Assembly (NCBI RefSeq): GCF_003990915.1
Contig: NZ_BHXQ01000001.1
Span: 489,402-553,401, forward strand
DNA: 64,000 nt
Direction of reading: 5' to 3'
Source of the DNA: Chryseotalea sanaruensis
Lineage (GTDB): Bacteria; Bacteroidota; Bacteroidia; Cytophagales; Cyclobacteriaceae
A program made the translations under genes and the position numbers. This document shows positions 16,193 to 24,519 of the stretch, in pieces. The notes beneath the pieces are model-generated. The model had not been told where the DNA came from, did not search any database, and was given only the letters and a program-made list of their open reading frames with translations. Every line of letters starts with the position of its first letter. Within the stretch, counting starts at the first letter, position 1.

Positions 16193-17335
16193 TTAGTGAA
16201 TAAGATTAAAAAACCTGCTCCACCTGATTTTATTAAAGAAGCTGGCGTTACTGTCTAACGACAACCAGATAAAGAAAGCTTTACCAACAATGTGATCCTC
16301 CGGCACAAAACCCCAATAACGTGAGTCGAGAGAATTATGACGGTTATCACCCATCATAAAATAATAATTTTGCTTAAAAGTGTAGGTGCTTAATTCTTTG
16401 CCGTCTATAAATAGTTTACCATTCTCCATTTTAACATCTTCATTATACTCATAACGCTCAATCATTTTACCATAAAGCGTAAGTGTTGTTGAATCAATGT
16501 TAATGGTCATGCCTTCCTTAGGTACAACCAGAGGCCCGAAGAAGTCACCACTCCATGGAAATTTAGCAGCATCAGGGTAAATGTTAAACTCTACGTTCTT
16601 TCTAGTTTCGAAAACGACTGAGTCAATGAAGGGAAGTTTTTTTAACTCTTCTGCAGTTTCTTGCGTGAGGGGCATGGCATACCTTACCTGATTATCTGTG
16701 TTGCTTAAGATTTGAAATCCATCGATTTCATACTTATCTAATATCCTGTCGTTGATCTGACTTTTAGCATAAACAGAATAATCATGTTGTAAACCAGGTT
16801 CCTGCTCGGATAATGTTCCGTTAATATAAACCTGATGATCTTTAATCTGCAAAGTATCACCGGCAATGGCTACACAGCGTTTGATGTAGTTAGTCTTCAA
16901 ATCGACAGGATAATCTATCCATTTAGATTTGGGTAAGTACAAATTGTTTTCTTCTATACCGGGTACATTAAATACAACAACATCGTTACGCTTTACACTT
17001 GATATTCCGGGTAAGCGATATTGCGGTAGCTGAATGGCCTTGCTATAAGAAGGGATATTAGTGAACCAGATTTTCTGGTGCGTAAGCGGTAACTGCAATG
17101 GTGTTTTAGGCGTACGTGTACCATAATGGAACTTGCTAACGAACAGGAAGTCGCCCACTAACAATGATTTCTCCATTGAAGGTGTAGGAATGGTGTATGC
17201 CTCCATAATCAACCAACGGATTAGGGTAGCTGCAACTACTGCGAAAGCGATAGCGTCAACCCACTCACGTACTTTTGATTTAGGTTGTACTTCTTTCTTT
17301 TCCTCTTTGTTCTTTTTCCAAAACTGCCAGTTCAT
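16193..17335 (-). CDS. lepB: Signal peptidase I
   Basis: The ATG at 17335 (MNWQFWKKNK) is preferred to a TTG two codons upstream; the product has 380 residues. A cytoplasmic basic N-terminus is followed by one membrane segment (about residues 25-46) and the catalytic Ser in TIPTPSMEKSLLVGD (S53). The general-base Lys lies in NYIKRCVAIAGD, and the late signature GDNRHNSLDSRYWGFVP is present. The enzyme cleaves signal peptides at the outer face of the inner membrane. A long insertion between the Lys box and the GDNR box makes it larger than the E. coli enzyme, as usual in Bacteroidota. It is the last gene of the parA-parB-DUF5683-dapB-lepB series and is followed by a terminator. Confidence 0.95.
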   Translation of the reverse strand: MNWQFWKKNKEEKKEVQPKSKVREWVDAIAFAVVAATLIRWLIMEAYTIPTPSMEKSLLVGDFLFVSKFHYGTRTPKTPLQLPLTHQKIWFTNIPSYSKAIQLPQYRLPGISSVKRNDVVVFNVPGIEENNLYLPKSKWIDYPVDLKTNYIKRCVAIAGDTLQIKDHQVYINGTLSEQEPGLQHDYSVYAKSQINDRILDKYEIDGFQILSNTDNQVRYAMPLTQETAEELKKLPFIDSVVFETRKNVEFNIYPDAAKFPWSGDFFGPLVVPKEGMTINIDSTTLTLYGKMIERYEYNEDVKMENGKLFIDGKELSTYTFKQNYYFMMGDNRHNSLDSRYWGFVPEDHIVGKAFFIWLSLDSNASFFNKIRWSRFFNLIH

Positions 17336-17451
17336 AATCAAATATCAGATTGCAAATAAAGTTAAATCTTTTGAAAACACGACTTTTAAGGGAAAGTACC
17401 TCATTTTAAATGAATGGCATCTTTACAGGAATATAGGTCGCTAATACCTTT

Positions 17452-18165
17452 CTATAATTTCAAAAAGTCATCCATATTTAGAAGACCTTGTTTCTTTTCT
17501 TGCACAATCCAGGTAGCCACCTCTATAGCGCCTAAGGCAAAACCTTCTCGCGTATGTGCAGTGTGTTTAATTTCAATATCATCGATAACTGAAGTGTACT
17601 TAACACTGTGGGTGCCAGGCGCGGGATCTATGCGGTGCGAGACAATAGAGAGTTGCTCATCATTTTCTTCGCTCTTATTTATCCAGCTGTTTTTGCGTTG
17701 CAGGTTTTTAAGAATGTCTTCTGCTATTGTAATGGCCGTTCCACTAGGCGCGTCCTTTTTCTGCGTGTGATGAATCTCGTCTACTATTACATTGTATCCA
17801 GGAAATCCATTCATGAGTTTGGCCAGGTGAGCATTCACCTTAAAAAAGATATTAACACCAACACTGAAATTTGAGGCGTAAAAAAAAGTGCCTTGTTGCT
17901 GTTCACAAAGTGCTTCAATTTCCTTTTTCTGCTCCAACCAACCAGTTGTGCCGCATACAACGGGTAGCTTCCTTTCGATACACCGTTTTACATTTTCGTA
18001 GGCTGCTTCGGGTCTTGAAAACTCGATAGCAACATCGGCTTCAATGTGTTTAATCTCCTCCTGATTATGAATGTCGATGATTCCAGCAATGCGATGTCCT
18101 TTTTTTACGGCCAGACTTTCAATGGTTTTACCCATCTTACCATAACCAATGAGTAGAATATTCAT
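17452..18165 (-). CDS. dapB: 4-hydroxy-tetrahydrodipicolinate reductase
   Basis: 237 residues. The N-terminal nucleotide-binding motif is LLIGYGKMGK (residues 4-13), and the active-site signature is IHHTQKKDAPSGTA (from residue 131), containing the catalytic His and Lys. It reduces the dihydrodipicolinate precursor with NAD(P)H in the diaminopimelate/lysine pathway. It is shorter than the E. coli enzyme, consistent with the compact Bacteroidota form. It starts 2 bases after the DUF5683 gene stop, so it is tightly linked in the operon. dapD, another gene of this pathway, lies at 51031. Confidence 0.95.
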   Translation of the reverse strand: MNILLIGYGKMGKTIESLAVKKGHRIAGIIDIHNQEEIKHIEADVAIEFSRPEAAYENVKRCIERKLPVVCGTTGWLEQKKEIEALCEQQQGTFFYASNFSVGVNIFFKVNAHLAKLMNGFPGYNVIVDEIHHTQKKDAPSGTAITIAEDILKNLQRKNSWINKSEENDEQLSIVSHRIDPAPGTHSVKYTSVIDDIEIKHTAHTREGFALGAIEVATWIVQEKKQGLLNMDDFLKL

Positions 18166-18167
18166 AT

Positions 18168-18818
18168 TTAGAATCTAATTGAAACTGTAAAACCACTTTG
18201 TCGTCCAAGCAGCATGTCTTGTTTAAAGCTTGGCTCGACCCTTACCTGAAGGTTTGGATTAATGTCGAACTCTTTTAGATGAGAATCGACATGTGCGTCT
18301 ACAATCTGTAAGGCATACCATAACCCTGTCAGGATAATAAAGAAATCACGTTCTCTGCGATATCGATCAGTAATAGTTCTTAAGCTAGGCCTGGGTAGAC
18401 CAACTGAATTTGTGCCTGTATTTAGGTCTTTAAACAATTCACCACGATAGAAACGGTAGTTATCATTGTAGAAATCTATGTAGTAACCGAGAAAAACAAA
18501 ACCGCCATAAACGAGTGGCACTTTCCAATATTTCTTATTGTAAACCTGACCTGAACCTGGTAAAATAGCCGCATATAATAGGGCTTTTTGTGGATTGAAG
18601 CGTTTAGCAATATAGGCCATTCTAGCAGAGTCGGCCTTGGTTTGAGCTTCTTGTTGAATGATAGCAGGGGAGGTATTGATAACCGTATTTCCCAAGCTAT
18701 CCTGAGCCTGCATCGATGTGGGTAAGCTCAAAAACAAACAAATAGAAAGACTTGCAGTCACCATTTTTAGGGTCGCTGACAGATTCATTCTAAAATGCTT
18801 TTTGATACTGTTACACAT
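18168..18818 (-). CDS. DUF5683 membrane-associated protein
   Basis: The longest frame starts at a GTG (18836) inside parB; I choose the ATG at 18818, and another ATG at 18788 also remains possible. A signal-like hydrophobic segment (SLSICLFLSLPTSMQAQ) is followed by FNPQKALLYAAILPGSGQVYNKKYWKVPLVYGG, the DUF5683 signature with small membrane-associated helices, and GYYIDFYNDNYRFYR. The function is unknown. The position between parB and dapB is conserved in Bacteroidota. It presumably acts at the envelope. Confidence 0.85.
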   Translation of the reverse strand: MCNSIKKHFRMNLSATLKMVTASLSICLFLSLPTSMQAQDSLGNTVINTSPAIIQQEAQTKADSARMAYIAKRFNPQKALLYAAILPGSGQVYNKKYWKVPLVYGGFVFLGYYIDFYNDNYRFYRGELFKDLNTGTNSVGLPRPSLRTITDRYRRERDFFIILTGLWYALQIVDAHVDSHLKEFDINPNLQVRVEPSFKQDMLLGRQSGFTVSIRF

Positions 18819-18825
18819 TGAGGCG

Positions 18826-19743
18826 CTAAGATACACGAAGAATGTCGAGTATGCGATTCAAATCTTCAACCGACACGAAAGGTATTTTAATCTCGCCTTT
18901 TCTACCATCACTTTTTACCATTACCCTTGTACTGAAGTGCGATGATAGTTTAGATTGAAGCTGAGACATTTCTTTAGCAGCTGCACTGCCACCCGCCTGA
19001 ATTTGGGCAGGGGCACTTTCGGTTTTAGCGCCACTCATTTCGCGCACCAATTCTTCTACTTTACGTACCGACAATTCTTCAGCCAAGGTCTTCTTAAAGA
19101 TGTACAATTGCTGATCGGCACTGTCTACGTTAATGATAGCACGGGCATGCCCCATGGTTATACGGTTATCTCGTACTGCGATCTGAATATCAGGTGGGAG
19201 TTTAAGCAGACGCAAGTAGTTGGTTACTGTAGCCCGGTTTTTACCTACACGTTCTCCCAATTGTTCTTGCTTAAGATTACATTCTGTTAATAAACGCTGG
19301 TAGCTAAGGGCAATTTCAATGGCATTCAGGTTTTCACGCTGAATGTTTTCGATCAAAGCCATCTCCAGCATCTGCTGATCATCGGCAGCACGGATGTAGG
19401 CAGGAATCATTTCAAGGCCTGCTAGTTTAGAGGCCTGAAAGCGTCTTTCACCCGAAATCAATTGGTATTGATTGTGCGCTAAGCGTCTTACGGTTATTGG
19501 CTGAATAATGCCATGAACTTTAATTGATTCCGCCAATTCCAGCAAAGCATCTTCATCAAAATGGGTGCGGGGCTGAAAGGGGTTAGTTTCAATTTCAGAA
19601 ATAAGAATTTCATTAATACCACTTCTGGGGCTACTTGGTGGGGCAACATTGGCTACTGCCATTTCTGCTTCCAGACGGTCGGTCGTATCATTATCGCTCA
19701 ACAGAGCGTTGAGTCCACGGCCTAAAGCTTTTTTCTTACTCAT
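18826..19743 (-). CDS. parB: Chromosome-partitioning protein ParB
   Basis: 305 residues. The N-terminal KKALGRGLNALLSD start is typical of ParB/Spo0J. The ParB/Srx CTPase core has NPFQPRTHFDEDALLELAESI and the GERRFQASKLAGL box (CTP-binding GERRxRA). The helix-turn-helix lies around QEQLGERVGKNRATVTNYLRLLKLP. The C-terminal dimerisation domain ends in GEIKIPF..EDLNRILDIL. It loads on parS and spreads as a clamp to organise the origin region. Its ATG overlaps the parA stop by 4 bases (ATGA). Confidence 0.96.
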   Translation of the reverse strand: MSKKKALGRGLNALLSDNDTTDRLEAEMAVANVAPPSSPRSGINEILISEIETNPFQPRTHFDEDALLELAESIKVHGIIQPITVRRLAHNQYQLISGERRFQASKLAGLEMIPAYIRAADDQQMLEMALIENIQRENLNAIEIALSYQRLLTECNLKQEQLGERVGKNRATVTNYLRLLKLPPDIQIAVRDNRITMGHARAIINVDSADQQLYIFKKTLAEELSVRKVEELVREMSGAKTESAPAQIQAGGSAAAKEMSQLQSKLSSHFSTRVMVKSDGRKGEIKIPFVSVEDLNRILDILRVS

Positions 19744-20516
19744 TTCGACTTACCATTTTTCTTTAAAATCTCATTTGCCAGGTTCAGGTAGCTGATAGCC
19801 CCCTTACTTTCCGCATCATGCACAATTGCTGGTAAACCAAAACTGGGCGATTCACTTAACTTAACGTTACGCGGTATGATTGTAGCGAAAGTCATTTTCT
19901 GGAAATGTGTTCTTACTTCTTCTACCACTTGATTACCCAAACTTGTGCGTGAGTCATAAAGTGTTAATAAAATACCTTCAATTTCCAGGCCAGGGTTTAA
20001 CCGGGTTTGAATAATTTTAATGGTATTCAACAATTTGCCTAATCCTTCTAATGCAAAATATTCGCATTGTACAGGTATAATAATTGAATCTGCTGCCGTT
20101 AGCGCGTTGATGGTAATCAAGCCCAGGGACGGAGAGCAGTCAATGATAACGTAATCGTAATCGTTTTTAATCAGTTTAAGGGCTTCACGCATTTTTTCTT
20201 CTCTGCGTTCTATGCTCACCATTTCTACTTCTGCGCCCACCAGGTCAATATGCGAAGGGATAATATCAAGCATTTTCAATTGCTCATTTTTTACAATGGC
20301 ATCTTGTGCTTTCACCCCGTCAACCATGCATTCGTAAATTCCGTTTTCAACATCTTTTGGGTTAATCCCCAAACCAGAAGTTGAGTTTGCTTGTGGGTCG
20401 GCATCAATAAGTAGCGTTCTTTGTTCAAGCACTGCTAAACTGGCTGCCAGGTTGATGGCGGTGGTGGTTTTGCCTACGCCTCCTTTTTGATTCGCAATCG
20501 CGATGATTTTTCCCAT
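19740..20516 (-). CDS. parA: Chromosome-partitioning ATPase ParA/Soj
   Basis: 258 residues with the deviant Walker A motif KGGVGKTTTAINLA (residues 10-23), the switch region DADPQANST and the Walker B-like YVIIDCSPSLG. It moves ParB-bound origin DNA along the nucleoid. It is the first gene of the five-gene operon. The upstream 320 bases carry a DnaA-box-like sequence and parS-like half-sites, which would fit proximity to the replication origin, but this is not demonstrated. Confidence 0.96.
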   Translation of the reverse strand: MGKIIAIANQKGGVGKTTTAINLAASLAVLEQRTLLIDADPQANSTSGLGINPKDVENGIYECMVDGVKAQDAIVKNEQLKMLDIIPSHIDLVGAEVEMVSIERREEKMREALKLIKNDYDYVIIDCSPSLGLITINALTAADSIIIPVQCEYFALEGLGKLLNTIKIIQTRLNPGLEIEGILLTLYDSRTSLGNQVVEEVRTHFQKMTFATIIPRNVKLSESPSFGLPAIVHDAESKGAISYLNLANEILKKNGKSK

Positions 20517-20542
20517 TGTGCGGATAGAATAAGTAAAAAATA

Positions 20543-20575
20543 AAGCCCTGACGTCTCAAGATTTCGTCAGGGCTT
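20543..20575 (-). terminator. Hairpin terminator for the pyrG-yidC transcript
   Basis: A perfect 11-bp stem AAGCCCTGACG/CGTCAGGGCTT with an 11-base loop. On the minus strand it is followed by a T-rich stretch (TTTATTTTTTA). It lies between the yidC end and the parA start, separating the two leftward operons. Confidence 0.75.
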
Positions 20576-20591
20576 CAAATATAGATGATTT

Positions 20592-20642
20592 GTTATGTGG
20601 TGGATATTTTATGTTCCACAAACGTTCCACGCTTTATCCACA
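20592..20642. promoter_or_regulatory. DnaA-box and parS-like half-sites
   Basis: TTATCCACA at 20634-20642 equals the classic DnaA box, and an inverted approximate copy (GGTGGATAT, from 20599) lies 30 bases away. Between them are TGTTCCAC (20612-20619) and GTTCCACG (20624-20631), which resemble half-sites of the bacterial parS palindrome (TGTTCCACGTGGAACA type), but here in direct orientation, so not a complete parS. The location just upstream of parAB makes a replication or partition role possible. Confidence 0.3.
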
Positions 20643-20717
20643 ATCAGACAATTCAAAATTTCAAATATTAAATTGCAAATTAAGTGTCTGGTATTCAGTT
20701 GATTAAAATTTTATGAA

Positions 20718-20809
20718 CAATGTCGTTTAGTTAATCCTTCTTTATGGCCTCACCTCCAGTCCTCTCCAGAAGAAGAGGATGACCATGGAGGCTTAACTAA
20801 ACGACATTG
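20718..20809. repeat. 90-bp palindromic intergenic repeat, copy 1
   Basis: Outer arms AATGTCGTTTAGTTAA (20719-20734) and its exact complement (20793-20808) form a perfect 16-bp inverted repeat. Inside is CACCTCCAGTCCTCTCC followed by a partly complementary AGAGGATGACCATGGAGG. The same element in opposite orientation lies at 42430-42514. It has no coding potential and resembles a MITE- or REP-like dispersed element. Confidence 0.8.
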
Positions 20810-20839
20810 AATTTCAAATCTGAAATCTGAAATCTTAAA

Positions 20840-22669
20840 TTACTTCTTCTTTGTCTTCTTAGCCTCATCCGCTTTTTTCCTCGCTTCTTCGCTAGCCTTC
20901 ATCGCATTTTCAAGTTTACTCATGAATTTAGATTTAGTACCACCACCAGCGGCAATCTTCTTCCGGTTCTCGTCCATTACCGATCTAATCTTGTCCTCAT
21001 CAACAAAACGCTTGATAACGACTTGCTGTACAATGGTAGCCATGGTTGAAACAAAGTAATAGAAGCTTAGCGCTGCAGGAAATGAGTTCAATACAAAAAT
21101 GAATACTACCGGCATGATATACCCTAATGATTTCATCGGGCCTTGTACTGTAGTCATTTGGTTATTCTGCCAGGTATAGTAAAGTGTGGCAGCTGTCATT
21201 AATAACACAAACAAGCTGACGTGATTACCATAGAATGGAATGGTAAATGGTAATGTTAGAATAGAATCATAAGAAGACAAGTCTTCGGCCCACCACAAAC
21301 TTTCCTGACGCAATTCTATGCTGTTCGGGAACAAATAGAACATGGCCATTAAGATTGGTAATTGAAGCAACACAGGAATACAACCACTGATTGGATTGAC
21401 ACCCACTTGTTGGTAAAGCTTCATTTGCTCTTGCTGAGCCTTAGCCATATCATCAGGGAATTTCTCCTTAATTTCATCCAGCTCTGGCTTTAATACCTTC
21501 ATCTTAGCCATGCTCAGGTTAGAGCTGTAGGAGAGGGGCAGCAATACAAGACGTAAAATGATTACCAATACCAGAATTACTAAACCGTAATTCATGTTGA
21601 AATCAACCAACACATTAAACAGCGGGCGAATAGCAAACTTGTTAATGTATTTAATAGGTGCCCAACCGAGGTAAACGTTTTCGTTAAAACCTGTTGTTAC
21701 TTTTTCTAATTGGTTGTAATCGTTAGGACCGAAATAGAAAGTGAAGTCGGCTTTACTATCGGTTACAGCTTTTAAAGGAATAAATAATTTAGCATGAGCA
21801 CGTTTTACAACTGAGGTATCAGATTGGTTAACAGATGTTTGCACCTCACCACCGGCAAAACTTTCTTTAGCAATAATGGAGGCCAGGAAGAATTTCTGTT
21901 TGAAACTGATCCACTTCAATGGGTCGGCAAATGTTTCTGTTTCTGTGTCGGTAGAGCGCTCGCTGATGTAATCGAATTCACCAGCTACCGTATAAGAATT
22001 GATCGTGGTGTTATTACGGCTGTCAGCTAAATCCTTTTCCAGAGGACGAAGTATGTTAGTCCAGTTCAATGTAAGTTGCTCTGTGCTGAGCTGTTCTGCC
22101 AAGCCGCCATTTTTTAGACTATAACCAATTTCATAACCAACGGGTGGAATGCTATAGGTTTGGGTAAATGATCCAGTCTCATTACGCAAAGAGAAAGTTA
22201 CTATGGTAGTGTCATTCTTCTTGCTGACCTGAGAACCGTAGTAAAGTGTGTAGAGGTCAAGTGGTTCACCTTTTACCTTTGTTGATAATTCAAAAGCGTT
22301 TGAACGTGGCTCAACTAAAACCAATGGCTTACCAAAATAGGTTTTATAATTTTTTAGCTCCAGGTATTTGATAACACCACCTTTGGTAGAGAATTCAACT
22401 TTAAGATCCTGTGTTTCAACACTTACCTTTTCCTCACGACCTGTTGCAAAAGTTCCAAATCCCTGCAAAGCAGAAAGTTTAGCGCTATCAAACTGTGAGG
22501 CGGTATTAGTTGATGTTGTGCTGTCCCCCGTAGTTGATGCAGACGCAGTGGCTAACTCAGTAGTAGCTGCAGGTATTGCTTCTGGCTTAGGCGTGGGACT
22601 AAACCAATAAAAATAAACTAGTAAGAGGGCGCCCATGAGGGTCATCCCGATCGCGGTGTTTCTATCCAT
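20840..22669 (-). CDS. yidC: Membrane protein insertase YidC
   Basis: 609 residues. The start [25 protein letters not shown] gives the N-terminal membrane anchor. A long periplasmic beta-sandwich domain follows (about residues 70-340). The conserved 60KD_IMP core has NYGLVILVLVIILRLVLLPL, the SGCIPVLLQLPILMAMFYLFP loop, and further membrane segments around YIMPVVFIFVLNSFPAALSFYYF. The C-terminus is Lys-rich (AKKTKKK), suited to ribosome contact. It inserts inner-membrane proteins alone or with SecYEG. Its ATG overlaps the pyrG stop by one base (TAATG), indicating coupled translation. Confidence 0.96.
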   Translation of the reverse strand: MDRNTAIGMTLMGALLLVYFYWFSPTPKPEAIPAATTELATASASTTGDSTTSTNTASQFDSAKLSALQGFGTFATGREEKVSVETQDLKVEFSTKGGVIKYLELKNYKTYFGKPLVLVEPRSNAFELSTKVKGEPLDLYTLYYGSQVSKKNDTTIVTFSLRNETGSFTQTYSIPPVGYEIGYSLKNGGLAEQLSTEQLTLNWTNILRPLEKDLADSRNNTTINSYTVAGEFDYISERSTDTETETFADPLKWISFKQKFFLASIIAKESFAGGEVQTSVNQSDTSVVKRAHAKLFIPLKAVTDSKADFTFYFGPNDYNQLEKVTTGFNENVYLGWAPIKYINKFAIRPLFNVLVDFNMNYGLVILVLVIILRLVLLPLSYSSNLSMAKMKVLKPELDEIKEKFPDDMAKAQQEQMKLYQQVGVNPISGCIPVLLQLPILMAMFYLFPNSIELRQESLWWAEDLSSYDSILTLPFTIPFYGNHVSLFVLLMTAATLYYTWQNNQMTTVQGPMKSLGYIMPVVFIFVLNSFPAALSFYYFVSTMATIVQQVVIKRFVDEDKIRSVMDENRKKIAAGGGTKSKFMSKLENAMKASEEARKKADEAKKTKKK

Positions 22670-24291
22670 TATTTCTCTACTTCTTTCTTATGATTAATAG
22701 CTGCTTCAACAAATTTTACAAACAGCGGATGAGGGTTCATTACGGTGCTTTTTAACTCAGGGTGGTATTGCACACCAACAAACCAAGGGTGATCTTTTAA
22801 TTCAACAATTTCAACAAGACCAGAATCGGGGTTTATGCCAGAAGCTTTCAAACCAGCATCTTCAATTTTATCGAAATACTTATTGTTGAATTCGTAGCGA
22901 TGACGGTGACGCTCTTGTATAGATGTTTCACCGTATATGGCGTACGCTTTAGTTCCTTTCTTGATTTTACAAGCATAGGCACCTAAACGCATGGTACCAC
23001 CTTTGGTGGTTATTTTTTTCTGTTCCTCCATCATGTCAATAACAGGATGTTTGGAGGCAGGATTTAATTCAGTAGAGCTGGCATCTGCCCAACCTAATAC
23101 GTGGCGGGAGAATTCAATAACGCAGCATTGCATGCCTAAACAGATACCGAAGAATGGTATTTTGTTTTCGCGCACAAATCGGATGGCTTCAATTTTACCT
23201 TCCATGCCACGCTCGCCAAAACCAGGGGCCACCAGCACACCATCAAGTCCTTTCAGGGTTTCTGCAACGCTTTCCTTATTAATATCTTCTGAAGAAATCC
23301 ACTTCACGTTTACCTTACAATCGTTCTCGGCACCGGCATGTACAAAAGCCTCAGCAATAGACTTATAGGCATCAGGTAGGGAAACATATTTCCCCACAAG
23401 TCCAACAGTTACTTCTTCATCCGGGTTTTTGAGTTTACCCAGAAAATCCTTCCAGCCTTCTAAGTCAGGTTCACCTTTTATAGGAATTTTAAGTTTAGAA
23501 AGTACTCGTTCGTCCAACTTCTCTTTACGCATAAGTAGAGGCACATCGTAAATCGTGTCTGCATCCATCGCTTCTATTACAGAGTTGATGTTTACGTTGC
23601 AGAACAGTGCCAATTTCTTACGAATATCCATTGGCAAGGGTCTGTCGGTACGACAAACCAATATATCAGGCTGAATACCAGCCTCTAAGAGTTCTTTTAC
23701 AGAGTGTTGTGTTGGCTTTGTTTTTAATTCTTTGGCGGCAGCCAGATAAGGCACAAGCGTTAAATGAATCACCAATGAATTGCCGGGACCCAATTCCCAC
23801 TTCACCTGACGCACTGCTTCTATAAAGGGAAGTGACTCGATATCACCCACAGTTCCGCCTAACTCAGTGATAATGAAGTCGTACTTGTCATCTTGCCCAA
23901 GCAACATGATGTTACGCTTAATTTCATCGGTTATGTGCGGGATAACTTGAACAGTTTTACCTAGATATTCGCCTTTGCGCTCTTTTGTGATAACATTATT
24001 ATAGATGCGGCCGGTAGTAACGTTGTTTGCCTGAGAGGTAGGTACATTCAGGAAACGTTCGTAATGACCAAGATCAAGGTCGGTTTCAGCACCATCATCG
24101 GTCACATAACATTCGCCATGTTCGTATGGGTTTAAGGTACCTGGGTCGATGTTAATGTAAGGGTCAAACTTCTGAATAGTAACACGATAGCCCCTGGCTT
24201 GGAGCAAGCGCGCCAGGGAAGCAGCGATAATACCCTTTCCGAGGGAGGAGGTTACCCCTCCGGTAACAAAAATGTACTTAACGTTAGACAT
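22669..24291 (-). CDS. pyrG: CTP synthase
   Basis: 540 residues. The N-terminal synthetase domain starts [17 protein letters not shown] and has [21 protein letters not shown]. The C-terminal class I glutamine amidotransferase domain has the nucleophile Cys in [15 protein letters not shown] and the His-Glu of VQYHPELKS near the end. It makes CTP from UTP, ATP and glutamine. It is the first gene of the pyrG-yidC pair, a common Bacteroidota arrangement. The 228 bases upstream are shared with the divergent giant gene. Confidence 0.97.
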   Translation of the reverse strand: MSNVKYIFVTGGVTSSLGKGIIAASLARLLQARGYRVTIQKFDPYINIDPGTLNPYEHGECYVTDDGAETDLDLGHYERFLNVPTSQANNVTTGRIYNNVITKERKGEYLGKTVQVIPHITDEIKRNIMLLGQDDKYDFIITELGGTVGDIESLPFIEAVRQVKWELGPGNSLVIHLTLVPYLAAAKELKTKPTQHSVKELLEAGIQPDILVCRTDRPLPMDIRKKLALFCNVNINSVIEAMDADTIYDVPLLMRKEKLDERVLSKLKIPIKGEPDLEGWKDFLGKLKNPDEEVTVGLVGKYVSLPDAYKSIAEAFVHAGAENDCKVNVKWISSEDINKESVAETLKGLDGVLVAPGFGERGMEGKIEAIRFVRENKIPFFGICLGMQCCVIEFSRHVLGWADASSTELNPASKHPVIDMMEEQKKITTKGGTMRLGAYACKIKKGTKAYAIYGETSIQERHRHRYEFNNKYFDKIEDAGLKASGINPDSGLVEIVELKDHPWFVGVQYHPELKSTVMNPHPLFVKFVEAAINHKKEVEK

Positions 24292-24430
24292 GCGTGGTTG
24301 TGAAAGCAGTAAAAAATCGCGTGCAAAGGTAGGCTTTTAAGGGGAATGCCGAAACTGAAAACGAGATTTCGTGTAGGCCTAGGGTTAGAAATTAAAAGAC
24401 CCCTCTTATGTTAGCTTTTCAGCACATTAT

Positions 24431-24464
24431 TTTGACTTTTAGCTTATATTGGAGCTTATTTTTG
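24431..24464 (+). promoter_or_regulatory. Bacteroidota-type promoter of the giant repeat gene
   Basis: TTTG at 24431-24434 and TATTTTTG at 24457-24464 match the -33 (TTTG) and -7 (TAnnTTTG) elements of the phylum, with 22 bases between. This would place the transcription start about 50 bases before the ATG at 24520. Found by eye; AT-rich DNA gives such matches by chance at some rate. Confidence 0.45.
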
Positions 24465-24519
24465 GTTACACACTTGGCTTTTTGATTATTAACCACTCGT
24501 AAACCTGTACTGCCTCCGC

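Larger units (their letters stand above)
20517..20839. other. 323-base region upstream of parA
   Basis: Contains, from left to right, a hairpin terminator (20543-20575), DnaA-box-like and parS-like half-sites (20592-20642), an AT-rich TTCAAAT stretch, and a 90-bp palindromic repeat (20718-20809). No coding sequence is visible. It must hold the parA promoter, though no clear TAnnTTTG element was pinned down. Confidence 0.65.

Noticed and set aside
20592-20642. Chromosomal replication origin
   Set aside because: Only one perfect DnaA box, no dnaA gene and no AT-rich unwinding repeat array were seen, so it is reported only as a regulatory candidate.
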